Origin: JBMNQI01 sp050944055
GTDB taxonomy: Bacteria; Bacillota; Clostridia; Oscillospirales; Oscillospiraceae
DNA: 52,656 nucleotides
NCBI GenBank assembly: GCA_050944055.1
Contig: JBMNQI010000007.1
Coordinates: 1 to 52,656 of the forward strand
Reading direction: 5' to 3'
The position numbers and the translations under genes are program-made. Under the pieces are notes generated by a model. The model saw nothing but the letters and a program-made list of their open reading frames with translations. It was not told the DNA's origin and made no database searches. Positions 41,745 through 49,716 of this stretch are shown one piece after another; the first letter of the stretch is position 1, and every line of letters starts with the position of its first letter.

Positions 41745-44021
41745 ATGTCAAACAGAGTCTTGAAAAAAATATGGCAGGTGCTCGTCATCATAGGCCACGT
41801 GCTGGCTTCCTTCTTTTCCCTGGCAATTAAAGCGGTCGGCACTATCCTGCTCATTATTATCACGACCTCCCTGATATTAGCCTGTATAGCGGCCGTTTAT
41901 ATTAAAAACTATATACAGCCCCAGCTGGACATGAATCTGGACGATTACTCTTTGAATCTCTCAAGCACTATTTATTATCAGGATAAGGAAACGGGCCAGT
42001 GGCTGGAGCTGAAAACGCTCTACGGCAATGAGAACCGTCTATGGCTCGACTATGAAGACATTCCGGTCTATTTTGAGAAGGCCGCAGTAGCCATAGAGGA
42101 TAAACGTTTCTACGACCATCAGGGCGTAGACTGGTACAGGACCGTGGGCGCCTTCGTCAATATGTTCCTTGGCATGAGGAACAACTTCGGCGGTTCTACA
42201 ATTACGCAGCAGCTTATTAAGAACCTCACCAAGGAAGACGACGTAACAGTCTCCCGCAAGATACTTGAGATATTCAGGGCGCTGGACTTCGAGAAAAAAT
42301 ACTCGAAGGAGAACATAATGGAGTGGTATCTCAATACCATCTATCTCGGCGAGGGCTGCAACGGCGTCGCTACAGCCGCCCAGATCTACTTCGGCAAGGA
42401 CGTGTCCGAATGCGGCCTGGCCGAATGCGCCTCCATAATAGCCATAACGAACAATCCGTCCATGTACGACCCTTATATCGATAAGAAGGCCAATAAGGAA
42501 CGCCAGGAGCTTATATTAAAGGAGATGTATGATCAGGGCATCATAAGCCGCGATCAGTACCTCGAGGCTGTAAACGAGGAACTGATTTTCAAGCGTGGGG
42601 AGACCGCCGAAGTCGAAACTGAGGTCAATTCCTGGTATGTCGATCAGATCATATACGATGTGACGGAAGACCTGATGGAAGAATTCAATATCTCCGAGGT
42701 GGCGGCGGAGCATCTTATCTACACGGCAGGCTATAAGATCTACGCATGCGTGGACATGGATATTCAGAATATAGTCGACGAGGTTTATTCAACCAACGAA
42801 TATATACCCTACACCTCTTCCTCGGGCAAGCAGCTGCAGTCGGCAATAACGGTAATTGATCCGTACACAGGCCATGTCGTCGCCATGTCGGGGGGAATCG
42901 GCAAAAAGTCCGGGAGCCTTCTCCATAACCGCGCAACGATGAGCTTCAGGCAGCCCGGGTCCTCGATTAAGCCTGTGGCAGTCTACGCCCCGGCGATAAA
43001 TCTCGGGCTTATAACGCCGGGCACAATAATGGAAGACTCTCCGTTTTCAGTTATTAACGGCGTCCCCTACCCCCGCAACTCAAACGGAAGATACGTCGGC
43101 CCCGTTACTATATACGAGGCTGTCCGCATCTCGCTTAACACTATACCTGTTAAGCTGATCGACCAGATGTCTCCAGAGGTCTCATACGATTTCATGGTCA
43201 ACAAGCTCGGGTTTACAAGCCTCGTAGACTCATACGAGGAAAACGGGCAGGTGTTTTCGGACATTTCGCTTGCGCCTCTTGCCCTCGGCGGTCTGACAAG
43301 GGGAGTATCGACGCTGGAGATGGCGGCGGCCTACGCCACTTTCCCGAACGGAGGCGTTTATTACAAGCCAAAGACATATACGAAGATACTTGACTCAAAC
43401 GACGAAGTGGTAATAGAAAAGCCTGACACGGGCAAGACCGCGATGAAGGAGTCGACGGCCTACTATATTAACAAGCTTCTGCAAAACGTCGTATCCAGCG
43501 GCACCGGAACTGCCGCGTGGTTTAAAAACATGTCAATCGCTGGCAAGACAGGAACGACCGATAAAAACAACGACCGCTGGTTTGTAGGTTACACACCATA
43601 TTATGTCGCCGCGGTCTGGACCGGTTACGACGTTCCGGAATATATTAATATAAGCTCAAACCCCGCGATTCCTATGTGGAAGGCCGTCATGCAGCGTATT
43701 CACGAAAACCTGGAGTATAAAGCCTTTTTCACTACGGCGACAGGCCCGGAGATAATAAACAACCTGACAGACGCGACCTCAACCGAGCCTGAGGAGGAGG
43801 AAGAGGAGGAGCCCGTCGACCCGAGCGAGCTTCCGTTCAACCCGGGCGACGAAACGCCTTCACCCGAGCCGTCCGAGACGACCGAGCCCGACACACCCAC
43901 ACTGCCGGAGCTTCCTGCCGAGCCCTCGGCCGGGCCCACGGAAGGTCCCTCCGAACCCGTTGAGGAACCGGCCGAGCCTTTTCCGACGCCGCCTTCGGAC
44001 GAGTCGCCCTTCGCGGGCTGA
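41745..44021 (+). CDS. ponA: Class A penicillin-binding protein 1A
   Basis: PBP1A polymerises glycan strands and cross-links peptidoglycan. The 758-aa product has a membrane helix (about residues 25-52). A GT51 glycosyltransferase follows, with the catalytic glutamate in AIEDKRFYDHQGVDWY (E118), FGGSTITQQLIKNLT near 150 and WYLNTIYLGEGCNGVATAA near 195. The transpeptidase domain has SxxK at S406-K409 (PGSSIKPVAVY), SLN at 463-465 and KTG at 601-603. The tail (about 670-758) is Glu/Pro/Ser-rich and probably extends through the wall. ATG 41745 has GGAGG 5-6 bases upstream. The gene is monocistronic, ending at a strong terminator. Confidence 0.97.
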   Translation: MSNRVLKKIWQVLVIIGHVLASFFSLAIKAVGTILLIIITTSLILACIAAVYIKNYIQPQLDMNLDDYSLNLSSTIYYQDKETGQWLELKTLYGNENRLWLDYEDIPVYFEKAAVAIEDKRFYDHQGVDWYRTVGAFVNMFLGMRNNFGGSTITQQLIKNLTKEDDVTVSRKILEIFRALDFEKKYSKENIMEWYLNTIYLGEGCNGVATAAQIYFGKDVSECGLAECASIIAITNNPSMYDPYIDKKANKERQELILKEMYDQGIISRDQYLEAVNEELIFKRGETAEVETEVNSWYVDQIIYDVTEDLMEEFNISEVAAEHLIYTAGYKIYACVDMDIQNIVDEVYSTNEYIPYTSSSGKQLQSAITVIDPYTGHVVAMSGGIGKKSGSLLHNRATMSFRQPGSSIKPVAVYAPAINLGLITPGTIMEDSPFSVINGVPYPRNSNGRYVGPVTIYEAVRISLNTIPVKLIDQMSPEVSYDFMVNKLGFTSLVDSYEENGQVFSDISLAPLALGGLTRGVSTLEMAAAYATFPNGGVYYKPKTYTKILDSNDEVVIEKPDTGKTAMKESTAYYINKLLQNVVSSGTGTAAWFKNMSIAGKTGTTDKNNDRWFVGYTPYYVAAVWTGYDVPEYINISSNPAIPMWKAVMQRIHENLEYKAFFTTATGPEIINNLTDATSTEPEEEEEEEPVDPSELPFNPGDETPSPEPSETTEPDTPTLPELPAEPSAGPTEGPSEPVEEPAEPFPTPPSDESPFAG

Positions 44022-44068
44022 TCTGCAGCCGTTCTTATACGGCGCATAGCACGAATATTGGATATGAA

Positions 44069-44117
44069 GCGGCGAGCCGCAGGATAACGACCTGCGGCTC
44101 GCCGCCTGCTAATATTG
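44069..44117. terminator. Terminator between PBP1A and the MerR gene
   Basis: Perfect 15-bp stem (44069-44083 with 44091-44105) and 7-base loop, between convergent genes; on the plus strand TTGTTTTG follows after 12 bases. Strong stem, weak U-tract. Confidence 0.7.
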
Positions 44118-44155
44118 TTTTGTTGATCCCAGCCTGTTTGACGGCGCATCTGTAT

Positions 44156-44872
44156 TTATTCGCCGCAGTAAGCTTTTATTGCGGCGCTCATAAACGCCGC
44201 GGTGCCTTCGCCGTAGCGGTCTATATTCTCCCTGAAGCGCTCGTCATACGAATACATTTCGCCCAGGCCCGAAAGTATCTGCTTTGTGCATTTATAGTAG
44301 TTGTCCGTAATATGCTCCTGCCATCGCCTGACCAGAGACAGGGCCTCCGGGCCGTCCGGATCCCCGAATCGCGCGGAAGCGAAGGCTTTGAATATTTTGT
44401 CCGCCTCACCGGCGGCTGAGACAAGCTCCGCGTCGCTTTTCTTCTCGCTTTCCCTGTATGCCTCGGTATCGCCCCAGCGCTCGCGCACCTCGTCCGCATA
44501 CTGCTTTTTTATTTTCCGGATGTCATCCTCTGTGATTTTCGGCTTGCTCACTGTCTTTCCCTCCAAAATTTCGCCGACCAGGCTTATCATCTCGTCAATG
44601 CGCCGCTTTTTCAGCATAAGCAGCTCCCTGTGGCGCTCGAGAGCCTGGCGGCTGTCATAGTCCGGACGTGAGAGTATAAGCTTTATGTCGGCAAGCTTCA
44701 GGCCAAGCTCGCGGTAAAACAGTATCTGCTCAAGACGTTCTATATCGGACTTATCGTACAGACGGTATCCCGCCTTCGTCGCGCCGGACGGGCGCAAAAG
44801 CCCGAGCTCGTCGTAATAGTGCAGCGTGCGCACGCTCACCCCAACGAGCTTTGCTGCCTCTCCGACAGTCAT
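44156..44872 (-). CDS. MerR-family regulator with TipAS ligand domain
   Basis: The 238-aa product resembles TipAL: an N-terminal MerR winged helix (MTVGEAAKLVGVSVRTLHYYD, then GYRLYDKSDIERLEQILFYRELG) and a dimerisation coiled coil near residues 75-108. The C-terminal TipAS antibiotic-binding domain runs from about residue 120, with helices ERWGDTEAYRESEKKSDAEL and WQEHITDNYYKCTKQILSGLG. In Streptomyces TipAS traps thiopeptides. Clostridial relatives are often regulators of multidrug genes. No drug-export gene is adjacent here, so the target may be only its own promoter (listed next) or a distant gene. The first ATG is used; no better start is seen. Confidence 0.92.
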   Translation of the reverse strand: MTVGEAAKLVGVSVRTLHYYDELGLLRPSGATKAGYRLYDKSDIERLEQILFYRELGLKLADIKLILSRPDYDSRQALERHRELLMLKKRRIDEMISLVGEILEGKTVSKPKITEDDIRKIKKQYADEVRERWGDTEAYRESEKKSDAELVSAAGEADKIFKAFASARFGDPDGPEALSLVRRWQEHITDNYYKCTKQILSGLGEMYSYDERFRENIDRYGEGTAAFMSAAIKAYCGE

Positions 44873-44893
44873 ATACTCACCTCCTTTGGTTTT

Positions 44894-44924
44894 ATGATAG
44901 ACTATGACGCAGCGTCAGAGTCAA
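44894..44924 (-). promoter_or_regulatory. MerR-type promoter/operator with 19-bp spacer
   Basis: Minus strand: -35 TTGACT (44924-44919), 19-base spacer (44918-44900), -10 TATCAT (44899-44894). The spacer holds the near-perfect dyad TGACGC-T-GCGTCA, extended outward by GACT and AGTC. A 19-bp spacer with a central dyad is the hallmark of MerR-controlled promoters. It lies directly before the MerR gene, so autoregulation is expected. Confidence 0.8.
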
Positions 44925-44965
44925 GTATTTTTTAAAACCGTTTGATATTTGGCGTCGCGGGGATG

Positions 44966-44998
44966 AAGCAAAAGCGGCTTCCGGATGCCGGAAGCCGC
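44966..44998 (-). terminator. Terminator of proS
   Basis: Minus strand: 11-bp stem GCGGCTTCCGG and complement (44974-44998), 3-base loop, then TTTTGCTT (44973-44966). It ends the proS transcript. Confidence 0.88.
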
Positions 44999-45084
44999 CC
45001 TATCCCGCCTGCCCTGGCGGCTCAAATAATTAACCTTTTGCAGCAGAATAGCCTAAGAGGCCTGCATCGGTGAAAACCTGGTTT

Positions 45085-46521
45085 TCAGTACGCGATCCCC
45101 CAAATGACCATCATTTTGGCAGGCTTGCCGCAGACGGGGCAAATATCTCCTATATGCTCCTGCTCGAAGGGTATGCAGCGGGACGTAACTCCCGCCTCCT
45201 CCTTCATTCTCAACTCGCACGCTTCGTCGCCGCACCACATCATCTTTACAAATCCGCCTTTTTCGTTGGCCAGGATTCTCGCCTCCTCAACGCTTAGGGC
45301 GTTGAACGTATTCGCTTCGAGGTTTTCCTTTGCCATGTCGTAGAGGTTTTTCTGAATAGCCTCCAGTACCGAAGAGGCGCTCGCAGCAGCCTCTTTTATC
45401 GAAACTGCCGTCTTTTCGCCGTTGTCACGGCGGGCGAAAACGCAGGTTCCGCTCTCTATATCGCGCGGCCCGAGCTCAATTCTCAGCGGTATGCCCTTCA
45501 TCTCGTACTCGGCAAACTTCCATCCCGGGCTCTGGTCGCCTTTATCAAGTTTTACCCGCAGGCCAACTGACTTCAAATTCTCCGTCAGCTCCTCGGCGGC
45601 CACGGCGACGCCGCTCTTATGCTGGGCTATCGGTATGACAACTACCTGAATTGGAGCTATCCTCGGCGGCAGGCGAAGGCCTGAATTGTCGCCGTGCGTC
45701 ATTATTATGCCGCCAATCGTGCGCGTCGAGAGTCCCCACGAGGTCTGGTGCGGAAATGCCTGTTTGTTGCTCCTGTCTGAGAAGGTTATGTCGAAGGCTT
45801 TTGCAAACCCGTCGCCAAAATAGTGGCTGGTTCCGCTTTGAAGCGCCTTCTTATCGTGCATCATGCATTCGATAGTGTAGGTCTCCTCCGCTCCGGAGAA
45901 TTTCTCCTTATCTGTTTTCCTGCCGCGTATGACTGGCATCGCGAGATATTCTTCACACAGCTGCGCGTAAACCTCCAGCATGCGCCTTGTCTCTTCTCTT
46001 GCCTCCTCGGCTGTCTCGTGCAGGGTATGGCCTTCCTGCCACAGAAATTCGCGATGCCGGAGGAAGGGGCGCGAGGTTTTTTCCCAGCGCAGGACTGAAC
46101 ACCACTGGTTGTAAAGCTTAGGCAAATCCCGCCAGGAATGGACGGTGTTTGCCCAATGCTCGCAAAACAGGGTCTCTGAGGTCGGGCGTATGCAGAGCCT
46201 CTCCTCAAGCTTTTCACTGCCGCCCATAGTCACCCAGGCGCATTCCGGAGCAAAGCCCTCGACATGGTCCTTCTCCTTCTGGAGCAGTGACTCCGGTATC
46301 AGCAGAGGCATTGAGACGTTCTCATGGCCCAGTTCCTTAAACCGCCTGTCCAGTACGGCCTGTATGTTTTCCCAAAGCGCGTAACCGTACGGGCGCAGTA
46401 TGAAGAGCCCCTTAACGCTTGAGTAATCAATCAGCTCCGCCTTTATGCACACATCCGTGTACCATTTGGCGAAATCGGCCTCCATATCCGTAATCTGTTC
46501 GACCTTTTTATCCTTAGCCAT
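45085..46521 (-). CDS. proS: Prolyl-tRNA synthetase (short type without insertion editing domain)
   Basis: ProS charges tRNA(Pro). The 478-aa product is the short archaeal/eukaryotic-like ProS3 form. Class II motifs are visible: motif 2 LRWEKTSRPFLRHREFLWQEGHT near residue 145 and motif 3 SNKQAFPHQTSWGLSTRTIG near 255. The anticodon-binding domain follows (IVVIPIAQHKSG-like, here QVVVIPIAQHKSG near 295). A C-terminal zinc-binding-like part has CGDEACELRMKEE and CPVCGKPAKM. No insertion editing domain is present between motifs 2 and 3. The start ATG 46521 has only a weak ribosome binding site. Upstream (124 bp) there is no T-box element. Confidence 0.97.
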   Translation of the reverse strand: MAKDKKVEQITDMEADFAKWYTDVCIKAELIDYSSVKGLFILRPYGYALWENIQAVLDRRFKELGHENVSMPLLIPESLLQKEKDHVEGFAPECAWVTMGGSEKLEERLCIRPTSETLFCEHWANTVHSWRDLPKLYNQWCSVLRWEKTSRPFLRHREFLWQEGHTLHETAEEAREETRRMLEVYAQLCEEYLAMPVIRGRKTDKEKFSGAEETYTIECMMHDKKALQSGTSHYFGDGFAKAFDITFSDRSNKQAFPHQTSWGLSTRTIGGIIMTHGDNSGLRLPPRIAPIQVVVIPIAQHKSGVAVAAEELTENLKSVGLRVKLDKGDQSPGWKFAEYEMKGIPLRIELGPRDIESGTCVFARRDNGEKTAVSIKEAAASASSVLEAIQKNLYDMAKENLEANTFNALSVEEARILANEKGGFVKMMWCGDEACELRMKEEAGVTSRCIPFEQEHIGDICPVCGKPAKMMVIWGIAY

Positions 46522-46620
46522 TGTTGTTCCCCCATGTCCCGCGCCGCCATACCTGACCGCGCAGTGCTAAATACAATAAAGCCGCGGCGTCGTCGCGCGT
46601 ATGCTGCCTGCGGCCATGTT

Positions 46621-46649
46621 ATTTTATATATAATTATTCCCAATGTCAA
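46621..46649 (-). promoter_or_regulatory. Sigma-A promoter of proS
   Basis: Minus strand: -35 TTGACA (46644-46649), 17-base spacer, -10 TAAAAT (46621-46626). The -35 overlaps the vanW stop region. This is about 100 bases upstream of the proS start. Confidence 0.75.
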
Positions 46650-47482
46650 GCGTCATGAGAGGCGCCAAAAGCCGATTCGATAAAAGGTGAATATGTCATC
46701 AAAGCGTGGTTCTCCGTTATCAGTTCCTCCGATATCAATTCGCCTTCGTCGTTGTATATCCGCCTCCATATCTCGTTATGACGGCTGAAGCCTCCCCAAA
46801 ACTCGCTTTTCATCATATGGTTGCGCTCGATTATCTCATACCTGATTCCTAATGGCGTATCCGAGCGCCATTCGCCTTCAAGATTTTCCTCGCCCACGCG
46901 GACGCGGAGCTGAAAAACCATATCCGTATCGTTTCTTATCATAAGGTCCCCATAGGGGTAATAACAGGTCGCCCCGCTTCCGAAGGGCTGCGTGCGGTTG
47001 GAATCCGGAAACAGGTCGTAGCCGTGACGGTGCCTTTCAACTACGGTGAGCGGAGTGTGCAGTGTCATCCAGTAAATAAGGTTGGAAAGCTGGCAAAGCC
47101 CCCCGCCTACACCCGCTACAAGTTTCCCCGAACCAAGAACGAGACCGTCCAAATAGCCTTTTCTATATGTAGGGCGCCCGATCAGCTTCCAGTAGCTGAA
47201 CGTCTCTCCCGGGTAAAGAAGCAGCCCGTCGACTCGGGAGCTGGCGATGCGCAGATTTGTTATCTTGTTGTACTGAAAGCGCATGTCTATGTCCTTGAGT
47301 CTGCGCAGCAAGATGGTTTCGTGTCTGAACACGGTTTCCCCCAGAGGCGTGTCTGTCCTTTTCAGGGCGTACGGCCTGTGCTTAATTCTGCTTATTTGTT
47401 TCAGAGTCGAATAAAAGCATTTTCCCGCCCAGAGCCTGAGTTTTGAGCGTTCCCTGGGCTTTTCACAATTACTGTTACGCAT
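46646..47482 (-). CDS. vanW: VanW family protein
   Basis: VanW proteins accompany some vancomycin-resistance clusters but occur widely in Firmicutes without them, and their function is not established. The 278-aa product has the family core: LDGLVLGSGKLVAGVGGGLCQLSNLIY near residue 115, with LLLYPGETFSYWKLIGRPT before it and PYGDLMIRNDT later. ATG 47482 is chosen because GGAGG lies 7 bases upstream; the longer frame is unsupported. No signal peptide is evident. No van ligase or D,D-peptidase genes lie nearby, so resistance should not be inferred. The gene is divergent from the small plus-strand gene. Confidence 0.9.
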   Translation of the reverse strand: MRNSNCEKPRERSKLRLWAGKCFYSTLKQISRIKHRPYALKRTDTPLGETVFRHETILLRRLKDIDMRFQYNKITNLRIASSRVDGLLLYPGETFSYWKLIGRPTYRKGYLDGLVLGSGKLVAGVGGGLCQLSNLIYWMTLHTPLTVVERHRHGYDLFPDSNRTQPFGSGATCYYPYGDLMIRNDTDMVFQLRVRVGEENLEGEWRSDTPLGIRYEIIERNHMMKSEFWGGFSRHNEIWRRIYNDEGELISEELITENHALMTYSPFIESAFGASHDA

Positions 47483-47524
47483 CTGACCGCCTCCAACGAG
47501 AATCATACACCTTCCTCCAGGCAA

Positions 47525-47553
47525 TTGCAATACAGACCCGCGCGGCATAGTAT
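47525..47553 (+). promoter_or_regulatory. Probable promoter of the small Ig-like-fold gene
   Basis: -35 TTGCAA (47525-47530), 17-base spacer, -10 TAGTAT (47548-47553), in the divergent region with vanW. Confidence 0.5.
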
Positions 47554-47586
47554 AGCATAGACGTTTTCAGGGGGAGTGTACATAAT

Positions 47587-47913
47587 TTGAGCGCGTTTAC
47601 GAAATTTTACTTCCGGCCGGGAGAAAACGAGCAGATAGAGACAACCGTGCGCCTTACTCCCGACCAGCGCAGCGCCATTCACGGCAGCGTCCGGGACCTC
47701 GAGGGGCGGGCTGTGAAGGACGCTCTTGTTCTGCTGTTTGAGACGGGCTCCAGCCCGGAGGATCTCAAGCTCACTGCCCAGGCATTTACGGACGATCTCG
47801 GCCAGTTCGTGTTCGGGCCGCTGTCGTCGGGCTGCCTGTATCTGGTGAAAATCTTCAAGAATATGATAAAGCTCAGGGATTTGGAAATCCGAGCCGATAT
47901 TTACGATTTTTAG
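47587..47913 (+). CDS. Small carboxypeptidase regulatory-like domain protein
   Basis: The 108-aa product is mostly one beta-sandwich domain of the carboxypeptidase-regulatory/Ig-like type (IHGSVRDLEGRAVKDALVLLF near residue 30, then AFTDDLGQFVFGPLSSGCLYLV). It lacks a signal peptide and membrane helix, so it appears cytoplasmic, unusual for this fold, which is mostly extracellular or in repeat arrays. The start is a TTG (47587) with GGGGGAG upstream. It lies 81 bp upstream of the B12-dependent mutase-like gene on the same strand, so cotranscription is possible, but an inverted repeat follows its stop codon. I assign no function. Confidence 0.75.
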   Translation: MSAFTKFYFRPGENEQIETTVRLTPDQRSAIHGSVRDLEGRAVKDALVLLFETGSSPEDLKLTAQAFTDDLGQFVFGPLSSGCLYLVKIFKNMIKLRDLEIRADIYDF

Positions 47914-47927
47914 TGTAAAACTTTACA
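47914..47927 (+). promoter_or_regulatory. Inverted repeat TGTAAA-AC-TTTACA between two genes
   Basis: A perfect 6-bp dyad with a 2-bp centre directly follows the stop codon of the small gene. No U-tract, so it is not a terminator; it looks like an operator or part of a promoter (TTTACA could be a -35) for the downstream mutase-like gene. Confidence 0.4.
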
Positions 47928-47994
47928 AAATATTTATTATTTCGGCCGTTTAATATGTTAGAATTAATTAAAGCAAAAATGGGGAGGAAGAGAC

Positions 47995-49650
47995 ATGAAA
48001 AGAAAGCTGGTTCTTGGCGCCGCCCTGGGCAACTGCGTCCACGTGGCAGGAGTGGCGCATTTCCTGCAGCTGGCGGAGCGCGAGGGCTGGGATACTCTCT
48101 TTCTCGGCCCTGCCGTCCCGGTGTCCAGGCTGTTTGAGGATATAAAAAAATACCGTCCGGACATGGTGGCCGTCAGTTACAGGCTTACGCCGGAGAACGC
48201 GGTGCCGATACTCGACGAGCTGGAATCAAAGCGGTCTCTGCTGGACTATTCGCCCGTATGGGTATTCGGGGGAACGCCAAAGGTCGCGAAAATTGCCAAA
48301 CGCCGCAGAATGTTCTCATACGTTTCAGACGGGAAGGACGACCTCGACGATTCCATACGTTTCCTGCGCGGGGAGACTGCGGGGAAAACTGCCGAAAGCC
48401 GGAATCAGAATCTCATCGACCGCATTAAAAACAGCAGCCCCTACCCCATCCTGCGTCACCATTTCGGCCTGCCGTCGCTTGAGGATACGATCAAGGGCGT
48501 TGAGAAAATCGCCAAAGCCAGGGTGCTGGATGTGATTTCACTCGGGCCCGACCAGAACGCCCAGCAGTTTTTCTTCAGGCCTGATAAAATGAAGCGCGAA
48601 TTCGACGGCGCGGGCGGAGTCCCCATACGTACGAAGGATGATCTTAAGCGTCTTAAGGCCGCATCGCAGTGCGGCAACTTCCCTCTGATGCGCTGCTACA
48701 GCGGAACCGAGGACGTATTCAAATACGCGCCCATGCTTCTTGAGACTATTGACAACGCGTGGGCAGCCATCCCTCTGTGCTGGTACAATGAACTGGACGG
48801 GCGCGGCGACCGCCCGGTCGAGGTTTCCATTGCCGAAGCGCAGAAGCTCATCGCCTGGCACGCGCAGCGCGGCGTTCCTGTCGAGCTCAATGAGGCTCAC
48901 CACTGGAGCTTGCGCGACGCTCACGACACAATGACGGTCGCGATGGCGTATATTGCCGCGTATAACGCCAAAAAGATGGGCGTTAAGCATTACGTGGCGC
49001 AGTATATGTTCAATAACCCGACCGGCCTGAGCTTTCCGATGGACCTTGCGCGCGTTCTGGCCATGACAGAGCTTGTGGAATCGCTGGAGGGCGACGGCTT
49101 TAATGTATACCGCCAGACGCGCGCCGGCCTGCCCCTCTTCAACGCCGATATGGACGTGGCCAAAGGCCAGCTTGCGGCAACAACCTTCCTCCAGATGGCC
49201 GTAAAGCCGGATATAATACACGTCGTCTCCTACAGCGAGGCCGACCACGCCGCCTCCGCCGGGGACGTCATAGCAAGCTGCAAGATAGTCCGCGGCGTCA
49301 TACGCCATACGCTCGGAGAGAGCTTTTCCATGGAAAAGGACGAGGCGATTTCAGCGCGCAAGGAGGAGCTTATCAGCGAGGTTCGCGTACTGCTCGACTT
49401 TATTAAAAACAGGTTTTCGAAGTTTGACGACCCGCTGGCTAATCCTTACGTCCTCTCCGAATGCATTAAGCGCGGATATCTCGACGCCGTACATATCGTT
49501 AAGAACGGGAAATTCAGGGGAAATCTCGCGACAAAATTCGTGGGCGGGAAATGCCTGGCCTGCGACCGTGAGACAGGAGAACTGCTTGACGAAGCCCGGC
49601 GCCTGGGAGGGCTTATAGCCCGCGAGGAGCCGTATAAGGCTATCGGTTAA
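47995..49650 (+). CDS. B12-binding, glutamate-mutase-like fusion protein
   Basis: The 551-aa product joins an N-terminal cobalamin-binding domain (about residues 1-125) to a C-terminal TIM-barrel part resembling the epsilon subunit of methylaspartate (glutamate) mutase. The first domain reads LGNCVHVAGVAHFLQLAE, then DTLFLGPAVPVSRL and MVAVSYRLTPE. The histidine of the usual DxHxxG motif is kept (VHVAG), but the aspartate is not. The barrel includes IPLCWYNELDGRGDRPVE near 260, VELNEAHHWSLRDAHDT near 300, and near the C-terminus GKCLACDRETGELLDE with a CxxC pair. ATG 47995 follows GGGGAGGAAGAG. No B12 riboswitch is seen. No other mutase genes lie nearby, so substrate and reaction are unknown; a methyl transfer or mutase role are both possible. 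Confidence 0.8.
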   Translation: MKRKLVLGAALGNCVHVAGVAHFLQLAEREGWDTLFLGPAVPVSRLFEDIKKYRPDMVAVSYRLTPENAVPILDELESKRSLLDYSPVWVFGGTPKVAKIAKRRRMFSYVSDGKDDLDDSIRFLRGETAGKTAESRNQNLIDRIKNSSPYPILRHHFGLPSLEDTIKGVEKIAKARVLDVISLGPDQNAQQFFFRPDKMKREFDGAGGVPIRTKDDLKRLKAASQCGNFPLMRCYSGTEDVFKYAPMLLETIDNAWAAIPLCWYNELDGRGDRPVEVSIAEAQKLIAWHAQRGVPVELNEAHHWSLRDAHDTMTVAMAYIAAYNAKKMGVKHYVAQYMFNNPTGLSFPMDLARVLAMTELVESLEGDGFNVYRQTRAGLPLFNADMDVAKGQLAATTFLQMAVKPDIIHVVSYSEADHAASAGDVIASCKIVRGVIRHTLGESFSMEKDEAISARKEELISEVRVLLDFIKNRFSKFDDPLANPYVLSECIKRGYLDAVHIVKNGKFRGNLATKFVGGKCLACDRETGELLDEARRLGGLIAREEPYKAIG

Positions 49651-49665
49651 AACATTATAAGACAA

Positions 49666-49700
49666 AAGCGGGCATCTTCGCATGATGCCCGCTTATTTTT
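49666..49700. terminator. Terminator between the mutase-like gene and degV
   Basis: 11-bp stem AAGCGGGCATC (49666-49676) with complement (49684-49694), 7-base loop, then ATTTTT on the plus strand; TTTTG follows on the minus strand. It works for both convergent genes. Confidence 0.88.
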
Positions 49701-49716
49701 GCGCCCTGTTTCGGCG

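Noticed and set aside
46522..46645. Possible T-box leader before proS
   Set aside because: Only 124 bp separate proS from vanW, the T-box sequence and specifier-stem features are absent, and a normal promoter explains the region.
46646..47482. VanW as evidence for vancomycin resistance
   Set aside because: No vanHAX-type ligase, dehydrogenase or peptidase genes are near; VanW proteins are common in non-resistant Firmicutes.
47914..47994. Possible cobalamin riboswitch before the B12 enzyme gene
   Set aside because: The gap has only 81 bases and no B12-box; the aptamer needs more length.
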